Source: Paractinoplanes brasiliensis (GTDB lineage Bacteria > Actinomycetota > Actinomycetes > Mycobacteriales > Micromonosporaceae). From it: a stretch of DNA of 64,000 bases. Below are positions 16,302-24,329 of this stretch, piece by piece (positions within the stretch are counted from its first letter, which is position 1; each line of letters opens with the position of its first letter). The stretch lies in NCBI RefSeq assembly GCF_004362215.1, contig NZ_SNWR01000002.1, positions 682,001 through 746,000 on the forward strand, read 5' to 3'. The notes under the pieces were generated by a model that worked only from the letters and a program-made list of their open reading frames with translations, was not told the DNA's origin and made no database searches. Position numbers and translations under genes: made by a program.

Positions 16302-17335
16302 GCGACCTGGTCCGCGCTCAGGTCGGCCGGGCGGCGGGCTCCGGCCAGGGCCAGGGTGTGGTCCAGCTCGTCGCGCAGGGTCTCCAGCACATCCCGTACG
16401 CCGCCGGGGCCGCCGGCCGCAAGACCCCAGATGACGGGGCGGCCGACCAGCACGGCCGTGGCGCCCAGGGCCAGCGCGACCACGACGTCGGCGCCCCGCC
16501 GGACCCCGCCGTCGAGCAGCACCGGGATCCGGTTGTCCACAGCCCGGACCACGGCGGGCAGCGCGTCCACAGTCGCGAGCGCGCCGTCAAGCTGGCGTCC
16601 GCCGTGGTTCGACACGATCAGCCCGTCCACACCGTGCTCGACGGCGAGCCGCGCGTCCTGTGGATGGAGGATTCCCTTGAGCAGGATCGGCAGCCCGGTG
16701 GACGCCCGCAGCCGGTCGATGTGCTCCCAGCTGAGGGCGGGATCCATGGCGATGTCCCGGAGGCGGCCGTCCGCGTCGCGCATGTTCTCGCAGGCGAACC
16801 CGGCGGGCAGGTCGCGGAAGCCGTGGCGGCGGTCGCGTTCGCGGCGGCCGAGGACCGGCGAGTCGACCGTCACGACGAGCGCCCGGCAACCGGCTGCCCC
16901 GGCGCGCTTGACGACATGGCGCTGGAAGTCCTCGTCGGGCTGTGGATAGACCTGCATCCACAGGTGTGCGCCGGTTGCGGCCACGTCCTCCACCGGCTGG
17001 GTGGCCGCCATGCTCAGCACCATGATTGTTCCGGCCGCGGCGGCTGCCCGGGCCGTGCCGACCTCCCCGGCGGGGTGGGCGAGCCGGTGGAAAGCGGTCG
17101 GCGCGATGAGCACGGGCATGGTCAGGTCGGTGCCGAACAGGGTGGTCCGCAGGTCGCGGGCGCCCGCGCCGCGCAGCACCCGTGGCACGATCCACCGCTG
17201 CGCGAACGCCTCCTCGTTGCGCCGCAGCGTGCGTTCCTCCCCGGCGCCGCCGGCGAAGAAATCCCGGTGGACCGGGTTCAGAGCGACCCGGCCCGGCAGG
17301 TCCGCGCGGTTCGCGGCGCCGTCCGGCTCGGTCAT
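16298..17335 (-). CDS. FMN-dependent 2-hydroxyacid oxidase/dehydrogenase
   Basis: A 345-residue TIM-barrel flavoenzyme of the lactate oxidase / glycolate oxidase / mandelate dehydrogenase family. It oxidises a 2-hydroxyacid to a 2-oxoacid. Visible sites: MPVLIAPTAFHRLAHPAGE and SMAATQPVEDVA near the flavin, LLKGILHPQDA with the flavin-binding Lys, and SNHGGRQLDGA with the catalytic His and substrate Arg. The phosphate loop is VLLDGGVRRGADVVVALALGA. The ATG at 17335 overlaps the stop of the upstream flavoprotein (ATGA) and gives the usual family length. In the cluster it could process an aromatic or aliphatic hydroxyacid; the substrate is not readable. Confidence 0.9.
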   Translation of the reverse strand: MTEPDGAANRADLPGRVALNPVHRDFFAGGAGEERTLRRNEEAFAQRWIVPRVLRGAGARDLRTTLFGTDLTMPVLIAPTAFHRLAHPAGEVGTARAAAAAGTIMVLSMAATQPVEDVAATGAHLWMQVYPQPDEDFQRHVVKRAGAAGCRALVVTVDSPVLGRRERDRRHGFRDLPAGFACENMRDADGRLRDIAMDPALSWEHIDRLRASTGLPILLKGILHPQDARLAVEHGVDGLIVSNHGGRQLDGALATVDALPAVVRAVDNRIPVLLDGGVRRGADVVVALALGATAVLVGRPVIWGLAAGGPGGVRDVLETLRDELDHTLALAGARRPADLSADQVA

Positions 17336-18867
17336 CGGCCCAGGCATCGCGCGATGAAGGCGGCCAGCGGCGCCACGTGCACGTCCGGCCGGTCCCATCG
17401 GTTCTCGAGGTTCTCGGCCAGGTGGTGGGTGGCCCGGACCTGGCCGTCGGCGTGGAAGCGGACCACCGGGTGCAGGTAGGCGGCGTCGTGGGCCTGACCG
17501 GGGGAGTCCTGGGCGATGCGGCTCACCGTGATGTCGAACGGGTCCACCTGGTCGTGCTGCGGCCCGTACTCGAGCGTGACGACGAAGGCGGGACCCTGTC
17601 CCACGCCGCCCTCGGTGAAGTAGTCGACGGGCACCTCCCGCAGGTACTCGCCGTCGGCCTTGACGACGTCGGCGAGGAAGCCGAACTGCTGCCACAGGGC
17701 CGAGGTGCGGTTGACCCGGGCGACGATCGCGTCCGTAAGTGCCTCGGGCGTGTTGTCCACCGGCGCCGATGGCCACGGCCTGCCGCCGTACCGCTGATCG
17801 AGGATCCTGTGGAGGGCTCGTACGCTGTACCGGAACCCGTGGATGAACCCGCTGGTGGACTTCTTGAAGTCGCGTTGCTGGGTGAGCGTGCCGGCGAAAT
17901 ACAGTCCGGGCACGTTCACCGACTCCCACGCCGAGGTCTGCGCGGGGAAGCGGTCGTTGATGGCCAGCGACGGGCGGGCGCTGTCGTCGAAGACGGACGC
18001 GTCGAACCCGAACCCGGTGCAGACCAGCACCCGGTCGTACCGGAGCTCCTTGACCACCTCGTCGGCTCGGGCGAAGGCGAACGTTACCTTCAGCTCGTCA
18101 CCGTCCCTCTCGATGCCACGCACGGTGCCGTCGAGGATCGCGTTGGCCGACTTCAGCTGGTACGTGTCGAGGAAGTTGTTGTTGACCGCCCGCAGGTGCC
18201 CGACGTAGTGCGTGCGCCACGCCAGCTTGATCGAGTGCGGCCCCGCCACGTGGATCAGCGAGGTCGTCTCGATCAGGTTGTCGGCGGTCTCGAACGCCGA
18301 GTTGCCCTTGCCGATGATGAGCACCCGCTGGTCGAGGAAGTCGTGCGGGTCCACCGGCATCTCGTCGTAGCCCTCGGCCAGCTCCAGGCCGGGAATGTCG
18401 GGCCGGTGCTGCCGGGACATGCCGGTTGCCACGATCACCCGCTTGGCCCGGTACGTCTCGTCGCCCGCGCGGACCGCGAACTCGTCGCCCGTACGGGAAA
18501 TGGTCGTGACCCGCGTGTTGTAGCGGACGTTCACGCCGGTCTTGACGGCGAAGTCGGCCAGGTACCGAACCATCACGCTCGCGTCGGGGAAGTAGCGGCC
18601 GGTGTAACCGGTGAACAGCAGGGCCGGGTCGTCGGTGAGCAGCGAGTTCCAGTCGTTGCGCAGGTTGAGCTCGGGATCGTCCGTGCCCGTGTGCGTCTTG
18701 TTGATCGAGATGAGCGTGCGGTGGCGGGGGTACGTCCGGAAGAACGTCCCGGGCCCGTCGCCCGCCTCCAGCACCAGGTAGTCGGGTCGGTCGCCGGCGT
18801 CCTCGAGCAGGGCGGCCAGCTGCAGGCCGGCCGGTCCCGCCCCGATGATCAGGTAGTCGAGCGTCAC
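17332..18867 (-). CDS. FOXRED2-like FAD-dependent oxidoreductase, copy 1
   Basis: A 511-residue two-dinucleotide flavoprotein. The FAD fold starts LDYLIIGAGPAGLQLAALLE, and a second fold is at VLIIGKGNSAFETADNL. The long conserved stretches YPRHRTLISINK, RNDWNSLLTDDPALLF, THYVGHLRAVNNNFLDTYQL and STSGFIHGFRYSVRALHRIL match the FOXRED2 (ERFAD) family known from animals, not ordinary monooxygenases. It is close to the divergent copy at 20437. The GTG at 18867 is 7 bases after a -10-like TAGCGT, suggesting a leaderless start. It is translationally coupled to the FMN oxidase. Bacterial members lack a settled reaction; oxidation of an amine or aromatic intermediate is a guess. Confidence 0.87.
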   Translation of the reverse strand: MTLDYLIIGAGPAGLQLAALLEDAGDRPDYLVLEAGDGPGTFFRTYPRHRTLISINKTHTGTDDPELNLRNDWNSLLTDDPALLFTGYTGRYFPDASVMVRYLADFAVKTGVNVRYNTRVTTISRTGDEFAVRAGDETYRAKRVIVATGMSRQHRPDIPGLELAEGYDEMPVDPHDFLDQRVLIIGKGNSAFETADNLIETTSLIHVAGPHSIKLAWRTHYVGHLRAVNNNFLDTYQLKSANAILDGTVRGIERDGDELKVTFAFARADEVVKELRYDRVLVCTGFGFDASVFDDSARPSLAINDRFPAQTSAWESVNVPGLYFAGTLTQQRDFKKSTSGFIHGFRYSVRALHRILDQRYGGRPWPSAPVDNTPEALTDAIVARVNRTSALWQQFGFLADVVKADGEYLREVPVDYFTEGGVGQGPAFVVTLEYGPQHDQVDPFDITVSRIAQDSPGQAHDAAYLHPVVRFHADGQVRATHHLAENLENRWDRPDVHVAPLAAFIARCLGR

Positions 18868-18896
18868 GGACCGGACGCTACGAACCGGAAATCAGA
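18868..18896 (-). promoter_or_regulatory. Leaderless-type promoter of FOXRED2-like copy 1
   Basis: On the minus strand, TCTGA (18896-18892), 11 bases, TAGCGT (18880-18875), seven bases (CCGGTCC), then the GTG start. The TAG of TAGCGT is also the stop codon of the lyase gene. The same spacing TCTGA-N11-TAGNNT-N7-start occurs at both divergent promoters at 20382-20429. Confidence 0.6.
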
Positions 18897-20374
18897 GAAA
18901 TTTCAATATCCTCGACGGTCCGGGCGCAGATGTGCACATCGGCCTCGAGCGGACGGTCCGGATCGATCGGCGGCACGGCCTGTTCGAGCGCGGCGAGCAG
19001 CGTCTCGCATCCGTGCGACGACGGCCGCCGGGCGCCGACGTGTGCGGCCTGGCGCAGCCCGAGCGCGAGCGACCCGCACAGCAGCCGCAGCAGCCCGGCC
19101 TGGTCGAGGGCGCGCAGGGCGGCCTGGGTGCCGAACGGGACGACGTCCTGGTTGTGCAGGTTGGTGGGCAGGCTCTGCATGCTCGCGGGCGTCGCGTCCC
19201 GGCGGATCTCGGCGATCAGCGCCGTCGACGCCAGCTGAACCCCCTGCAACCCGTGCTGCCGGCCGGGACCCGCCGCGAGCATGGGCGGCAGCCCGCCGTT
19301 GCGGTGCGGGTCGACGAGCAGGTCCAGTTGCCGCTCGACCAGATTGCCCACCTGGGCTTCCACGATGGTGAGCAGGTCCGCCGCGAACGACGCGGGCTGC
19401 CCGAAGAAGTTGCCCCCGTGCACCACCGCGTCGTCGTCGGGGAAGAGCAGCGGGTTGTCGCTGACACCGCCCAGATCGGCCTCGACGACGTTGTCCACAT
19501 AGCGCAAGGCGTCCTCGGCCGCGCCGAGCAACTGTGGAGAACATCTGATGCTGTACGGCTCCTGCAGCGGCCGCTCACCCGACGGGACACAGCCGTCGAG
19601 CGTGGCACGCATGCTCGCGGCCACCGCCGACACGCCCGGGTGGTGGAAGCGGCCGATCAGCCGTGGGTCGAGGAACTGCGGGTCGCAGCCCAGCTGGTCG
19701 GCGAGCAGGCAGGTCAGCAACTGGGCCGAGCGGTGCGAGCGGCGGACGCCGGCCTGCGCGAGCGCGAGCGCGGCGGTGGTCAGCGACGTGCCGTTGACCA
19801 GGGCGAGCGCGTCCCGTCCGTCCAAGGTCAAAGGCTTGATTCCCGTACGGCGTAAAGCCTCCGCCGCTTCCAGGCGTTCGCCGTCCACGTACGCGTGTCC
19901 CCGGCCGCGCAACGCCTGGGCGGCCGCGCCGAGCGGAATCAGGTCACCGCTGGCCCCGACCGACCCGAACCGCGGCACCGCCGGGGTGAACGTGGTGGCC
20001 AGCATCGCCGTGAGCGCGTCCACGACATGCGGCGACGCGCCCGACACGCCCTGGGCGAGCGACCACGCGCGGACGAGCAGGGCCGCCCGGACGAGAGCGG
20101 GATCCAGGTCGGGGCCCTGACCGGCGCCGAGGTGGGCGAGGGTGTTGTCGGCCTGATCCCGCTGGTCGGTGCGGCCCGCGTAGCCGACCAGCGCGCCGAA
20201 GCCGGTGGTGGCGCCGTACACGGCCCGGTCGTCGCCGAGCGCCTTGTCCAGGAAAACGCGGGCGGCAGCCATCCGTTCGCGGACGGCGGGACCGGTCGTG
20301 ACCGTGATGGGTTCCCGGGCGGCCAGCAGGTCGGACGGCCTCAGCGGACCGCCCAGGTCTACCTGAATCGTCAT
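18878..20374 (-). CDS. MIO-type aromatic amino acid lyase, tyrosine-like selectivity (HAL/PAL/TAL family)
   Basis: A 498-residue enzyme that eliminates ammonia from an aromatic amino acid, or isomerises it as an aminomutase. The Ala-Ser-Gly triad that cyclises to the MIO cofactor is at residues 141-143 (FGSVGASGDLIPLG). The catalytic Tyr53 lies in VYGATTGFG. The selectivity pair aligned with Ser-His of histidine lyases is His81-Leu82 (NTLAHLGAGQG), as in tyrosine ammonia-lyases, so L-tyrosine is the likely substrate. SDNPLLFP and NFFGQPASFAADLL complete the active site. Length fits HAL/TAL. It heads the minus-strand operon from a promoter shared with the divergent flavoprotein. Primary histidine catabolism is unlikely because no hut neighbours exist. 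Confidence 0.9.
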   Translation of the reverse strand: MTIQVDLGGPLRPSDLLAAREPITVTTGPAVRERMAAARVFLDKALGDDRAVYGATTGFGALVGYAGRTDQRDQADNTLAHLGAGQGPDLDPALVRAALLVRAWSLAQGVSGASPHVVDALTAMLATTFTPAVPRFGSVGASGDLIPLGAAAQALRGRGHAYVDGERLEAAEALRRTGIKPLTLDGRDALALVNGTSLTTAALALAQAGVRRSHRSAQLLTCLLADQLGCDPQFLDPRLIGRFHHPGVSAVAASMRATLDGCVPSGERPLQEPYSIRCSPQLLGAAEDALRYVDNVVEADLGGVSDNPLLFPDDDAVVHGGNFFGQPASFAADLLTIVEAQVGNLVERQLDLLVDPHRNGGLPPMLAAGPGRQHGLQGVQLASTALIAEIRRDATPASMQSLPTNLHNQDVVPFGTQAALRALDQAGLLRLLCGSLALGLRQAAHVGARRPSSHGCETLLAALEQAVPPIDPDRPLEADVHICARTVEDIEISLISGS

Positions 20375-20381
20375 GGGCCGG

Positions 20382-20429
20382 ACGCTAGAGCCGAATTCTC
20401 AGAAGCCTCTGAAATCGCCCGGCTAGGTT
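20382..20429. promoter_or_regulatory. Symmetric divergent promoter with palindrome TCAGA-AGCC-TCTGA
   Basis: The 62-bp gap between the lyase ATG (20374, minus) and the flavoprotein ATG (20437, plus) is nearly mirror-symmetric. At the centre is TCAGAAGCCTCTGA (20399-20412). Eleven bases out on each side is a -10-like element, TAGCGT for the lyase (20387-20382, minus) and TAGGTT for copy 2 (20424-20429). Each lies seven bases from its start codon, predicting leaderless mRNAs. No TTGACA-like -35 is present, so the palindrome is a candidate activator or repressor site. Confidence 0.65.
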
Positions 20430-20436
20430 CCGGCGC

Positions 20437-21981
20437 ATGATGCACGAGTACCTGATCATCGGAGCCGGACCGGCCGGGCTGCAGCTCGCCGCCCTGCTGG
20501 AACGCGACGGTCACGACTACCTCGTACTGGAGGCGGGCGAGAGACCCGGGACGTTCTTCCGGACGTACCCGAGGCACCGTACGCTCATCTCGATCAACAA
20601 GGTGTGGACGGGGTCGGAGGATCCCGAGTTCAACCTGCGCGCCGACTGGAACTCGCTGCTCACCGACGACCCGGCGCTGCTGTTCAAGAACTACAGCACA
20701 CGGTACTTCCCGGCCGCCGACGACCTGGTCCGATACCTGGGCGACTTCGCGCGCGGGCTGCGGGTCAGCTACGACACGCCGGTCACGTCCATTGCCCGTA
20801 CGGGCGACGAGTTCGTGGTGACCGCGGGCGGCCAGACCTTCACGGCGCTGCGGGTGATCGTGGCGACGGGCGTGTCGCGGCTGTACGTGCCGCCGATCCC
20901 GGGCGCTTCGCTGGCCGAACGGTACGACACCGTCAATGTTGACCCTGTTGATTTCGTCAATCAACGTGTACTCATCATCGGCAAGGGCAACTCGGGCTTC
21001 GAGACGGCCGACGCGCTGATCGAGACCGCGGCGGTCATCCACGTGGCCGGGCCGCACTCGATCCGGCTGGCCTGGCAGACCCACTACGTCGGGCATCTGC
21101 GCGCCGTCAACAACAACTTCCTCGACACGTACCAGCTGAAGTCGCAGAACGCCGTGCTGGACGGGACCGTCGAACGGATCTCGCGGCGTGCCGAGGGCGG
21201 CTACCGGGTCGACTTCCGCTATGCCCGCACGGTCGAGTCGATCCGGGTGCTCGAATACGACCGGGTCATCCTGTGCACGGGCTTCGCCTTCGACGCCACA
21301 CCGTTCGAGGCGTCGGCGCGCCCGGAACTGGTCATCAACGACCGCTTCCCGTCGCAGACCCCGGCGTACGAGTCGGTGAACGTGCCCGGGTTGTACTTCG
21401 CCGGGACGCTCACCCAGCAGCGCGACTTCAAGAAGTCGACGAGCGGGTTCATCCACGGTTTCCGGTACGGGGTGCGCGCCCTCCACAGGATCCTCGGCGC
21501 CCGCCACCACAACCGGCCGTGGCCGTCGGCGCCTGTGGACAACACGCCCGAGGCCATCACCGGAGCGGTCATCGCACGGATCAACCGCACGTCGGCGCTG
21601 TGGCAGCAGTTCGCCGTCCTCGGCGACGTGGTGACGGTCCGGGGTGGGGCGGCCTCCTACTTGGAGGAGGTGCCGGTCGCGTACTTCAAGTCGGGGGAGC
21701 TGGGCGCCTACGACACGGCGTTCGTGGTGACGCTCGAATACGGGCCGGGACACGACCAGGTGGACCCGTTCGACATCACCGTGCCGCGGATAGCCGAGAA
21801 CGATGCCGCGGCCGCCGCCGACGCCTCGTACCTGCACCCGGTGGTGCGCGCCTACCGGGCCGGCGAGGTGGTGGCGACCCACCATCTTGCCGAGAACCTG
21901 GAGAACCACTGGAACCTGCCGAACGTGCACATCGAGCCGCTGGCCGTCTTCATCAAGGGCGTCCTGGCCGACATCCGGTGA
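20437..21981 (+). CDS. FOXRED2-like FAD-dependent oxidoreductase, copy 2
   Basis: A 514-residue paralogue of the flavoprotein at 17332, alignable over its whole length. It has the FAD loop YLIIGAGPAGLQLAALLE, the signature YPRHRTLISINK, the second dinucleotide loop VLIIGKGNSGFETADAL and THYVGHLRAVNNNFLDTYQL, then STSGFIHGFRYGVRALHRIL. All flavin and pyridine-nucleotide motifs are intact, so both copies should be active. It is divergent from the lyase and shares its regulatory region. ATG 20437 is favoured by the promoter spacing; ATG 20440 is also possible. Two paralogues in one cluster suggest two successive or heterodimeric oxidations; this is inference. Confidence 0.87.
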   Translation: MMHEYLIIGAGPAGLQLAALLERDGHDYLVLEAGERPGTFFRTYPRHRTLISINKVWTGSEDPEFNLRADWNSLLTDDPALLFKNYSTRYFPAADDLVRYLGDFARGLRVSYDTPVTSIARTGDEFVVTAGGQTFTALRVIVATGVSRLYVPPIPGASLAERYDTVNVDPVDFVNQRVLIIGKGNSGFETADALIETAAVIHVAGPHSIRLAWQTHYVGHLRAVNNNFLDTYQLKSQNAVLDGTVERISRRAEGGYRVDFRYARTVESIRVLEYDRVILCTGFAFDATPFEASARPELVINDRFPSQTPAYESVNVPGLYFAGTLTQQRDFKKSTSGFIHGFRYGVRALHRILGARHHNRPWPSAPVDNTPEAITGAVIARINRTSALWQQFAVLGDVVTVRGGAASYLEEVPVAYFKSGELGAYDTAFVVTLEYGPGHDQVDPFDITVPRIAENDAAAAADASYLHPVVRAYRAGEVVATHHLAENLENHWNLPNVHIEPLAVFIKGVLADIR

Positions 21982-22740
21982 CAAACGGACCGGAGGTTTT
22001 GTGCTCGTCGCTCGTCGCTCGTCGCTCGGAGCTCGGAGCTCGGAGCTCGGACGTGATGGTTGTCCGGCTGGTCCGCTGTCCACAGGTTGGTCGTTGGGGT
22101 GGGATGCCCGTGGCTGGGCCCGGGCGCTGCCGTTCCGTTGTCCACAGGTTGGCTGGGGGATGTCTGCGGTCGTTCACTGGTGGGCTGTCGTGTTGGGGCT
22201 GGGTGGTCGGCGGCGGGTGTTTCGTAGTGGGGGCCGGCGGCGGCGGTATTCGGGGCGTCAGCCGCAGTGGTGTCCGCAGGTTGGTTGTGGGGTGGTGGGA
22301 TGTCTGCGGTCGTTCACCGGTGGGCTGTCTTGTTGGGGCTGGGCGGTCGGCAGCGGGTGTTTCGTAGCGGGGGCGGCGGCAGCGGTATTCGGGGCGTCAG
22401 CCGCAGTGGTGTCCGCAGGTTGGTTGTGGGGTGGTGGGATGTCTGCGGTCGTTCACTGGTGGGCTGTCTTGTTGGGGCTGGGTGGTCGGCGGCGGGTGCT
22501 TCATAGCGGGGGCCGGTGGCAGCGGTATTTCGGGGCGTAAGCCGCAGCGGTTTCCGCAGGTTGGCTGAGCGGGCGGGGTGTCTGCGGTCGTCCACCGATC
22601 GGCCGTCGCGTAAAGGCTGGGCGGTGGGCTGCCTGGTTGTCCACAGGCCGGATGTTGGCGAGGTGGGATGCCCGCGGTAGGGGTGGGTGGTGGGCCCGTT
22701 CCGTTGTCCACGGGGATGCGGGCGTGAGGTGAAGGTGGGT
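21982..22740. repeat. 140-bp tandem repeat region between flavoprotein and ligase
   Basis: The marker TGTCTGCGGTCGTTCACTGG recurs at 22161, 22301, 22440 and (degenerate) 22579, a period of 139-140 bp and about 3.5 copies. Each unit contains GGGCTGTC-TTGTTGGGGCTGG and a TGTCCGCAGGTTGG segment. Exact TTGTCCACA 9-mers occur at 22138-22146 and 22637-22645. Near 22007 there is a short run of GCTCGTC and GGAGCTC motifs. No convincing gene is present. Confidence 0.85.
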
Positions 22741-24102
22741 GTGAACGAGGTGTGGCCGCAAGGAGTTCTCGATGTGCTGAGGGCTGCCGGCTCGCGGATC
22801 GTGTTCGAGGACGGGGAACGGTTCGTCTCGGGCGACGAGATGCTGTCGATGATCTGGCGGGTGGCCGGTGGGCTGCGCTCGGACGGGGTTGTGGCCGGGG
22901 ACGGGGTGGTGCTGCGGCTGGGCGTCAACCCGGAGGCGCTCGCCGCGATCATGGGTGCCTTCGTGGTGGGGGCTCGGGTCTCCGGCGTACGGGATCAAGT
23001 GTTGCCGGACGATGCGGGATCAATGTTGATTGACGACGAGCGCGTCAACATGTGGATGAAGGGCCCGGACAATCCACAGGAGCCGGCGGGGCGGCCCCGG
23101 GACATCGCCCGGGTGCTGTGGACGAGCGGCAGCACCGGCGCCCCCAAGGGTTGCTGCCAGACGTACGCCTCGATGAGCGCCGCCTGGGCCGCGCACCCGG
23201 ATCGGTGGCCGCCCGCGGTCCGTTCGCTTGCGACCCGGCTGCAGCGCTATCTCGTCTTCGGCTCGCTGAGCAGCCAGGTCATGCTCGAGTACGGCGTGCT
23301 CACGCTGGCCGCGGGCGGGACGATGGTCGCGGCGCGGCCACCCGGCTTCCCGGACGCGATCGTGCGGCATCGGGCCACCGCCGGCGTGATCACGGTGGGC
23401 AAGCTGAACCAGCTCGTCCGCGACCAGCGTGCGAAGCCGGTCGACCTCGGCAGTCTGCGGGCGTTGCTGGTCTCCGGTTCGCCGTTGCCGCCCGGACGCC
23501 TGCGGGAAGCGCTGGACGTGCTCGGGCCGGTGGTGTTCCACGGATACGGGCAGACCGAGACCGGCATGATCGCCATGCTGACCCCCGACGAGATGACCCC
23601 GTCCGCGTTGGACTCGGTCGGCCGGCCCCCGGTCCACATCGACGTACGCGACGGCGAGATCTATGTGCGCACCCCCGCCCAGGCGTCGTCGTACTGGAAC
23701 GACCCCGAGGAAACCGCCGCAGTCTTCGTGAACGGCTGGGTCCGGACCCGCGACCTCGGCGCCCTCGGCAACGACGGCCTGCTCCGCCTGACCGGCCGAG
23801 CCCGCGACGTCATCATCGTCCACGCCGAGCTCGTCTACGCCGGCGCAGTCGAACGTGTCCTCGTCATCGATCCCACAGTCGCCGAGGCGTACGTGATCGG
23901 CCGCCCCGACGACACAACAGGCGAATCGGTACACGCCTACGTCGTCCCCACCCCAGGCTCGACCCCGGACGTCCCAGCCCTGACCCACCTGGTAGCCAAA
24001 ACCCTGGGCGACCCCGCCGCGCCCAGCAGCGTCACAGTGATCGACCACGTGCCCCTGGCCCCGAGCGGCAAGCCCGACAAACAGGCACTGGCAGGCGAGT
24101 AG
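22741..24102 (+). CDS. ANL-family acyl/aryl-CoA ligase or adenylation enzyme
   Basis: A 453-residue adenylate-forming enzyme that activates a carboxylic acid with ATP, most often to a CoA thioester. Core motifs are in order: the P-loop LWTSGSTGAPKG (A3), FHGYGQTETGMIA (A5), VRTRDLGALGNDG (A7), RLTGRARDVIIVHAELVYAG (A8), and the catalytic Lys in PLAPSGKPDKQAL (A10). It is shorter than 4-coumarate ligases (about 540), with a compact N-terminal domain. GTG 22741 is preferred, giving VNEVWPQGVLDVL, because AAGG lies a few bases upstream. GTG 22729 and 22735 are alternatives. Its place beside the lyase suggests that it activates the aryl-acrylic acid product. Confidence 0.88.
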   Translation: MNEVWPQGVLDVLRAAGSRIVFEDGERFVSGDEMLSMIWRVAGGLRSDGVVAGDGVVLRLGVNPEALAAIMGAFVVGARVSGVRDQVLPDDAGSMLIDDERVNMWMKGPDNPQEPAGRPRDIARVLWTSGSTGAPKGCCQTYASMSAAWAAHPDRWPPAVRSLATRLQRYLVFGSLSSQVMLEYGVLTLAAGGTMVAARPPGFPDAIVRHRATAGVITVGKLNQLVRDQRAKPVDLGSLRALLVSGSPLPPGRLREALDVLGPVVFHGYGQTETGMIAMLTPDEMTPSALDSVGRPPVHIDVRDGEIYVRTPAQASSYWNDPEETAAVFVNGWVRTRDLGALGNDGLLRLTGRARDVIIVHAELVYAGAVERVLVIDPTVAEAYVIGRPDDTTGESVHAYVVPTPGSTPDVPALTHLVAKTLGDPAAPSSVTVIDHVPLAPSGKPDKQALAGE

Positions 24103-24329
24103 CCCATACCCGGACGCCCGCCGCTTGGTCCGCCACGAACCCAGGACCAGCGGCGGGGACGAGCCCATCGGGGCTTCGCCCACTCGCCTCGGCCGCGCGC
24201 CTGTTCTGCGAAGCCCCGGGCCGCTCGCGCTTCCGGTCCATACGGCGCAGGGATCGCCCCCGCGTGGCACTCGCCCCGGCCCACCCCAGGTCTGGCACGG
24301 CCCTGCTCCCAGTTCAGTCACGGCCTACC

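Noticed and set aside
16298..17929. FMN oxidase starting near 17929
   Set aside because: The extra 198 residues overlap the upstream flavoprotein and are low-complexity; ATG 17335 overlaps its stop and fits the family length.
18878..20374. Histidine ammonia-lyase of the hut pathway
   Set aside because: Selectivity pair is His-Leu rather than Ser-His, and no hutU, hutI or hutG genes are nearby.
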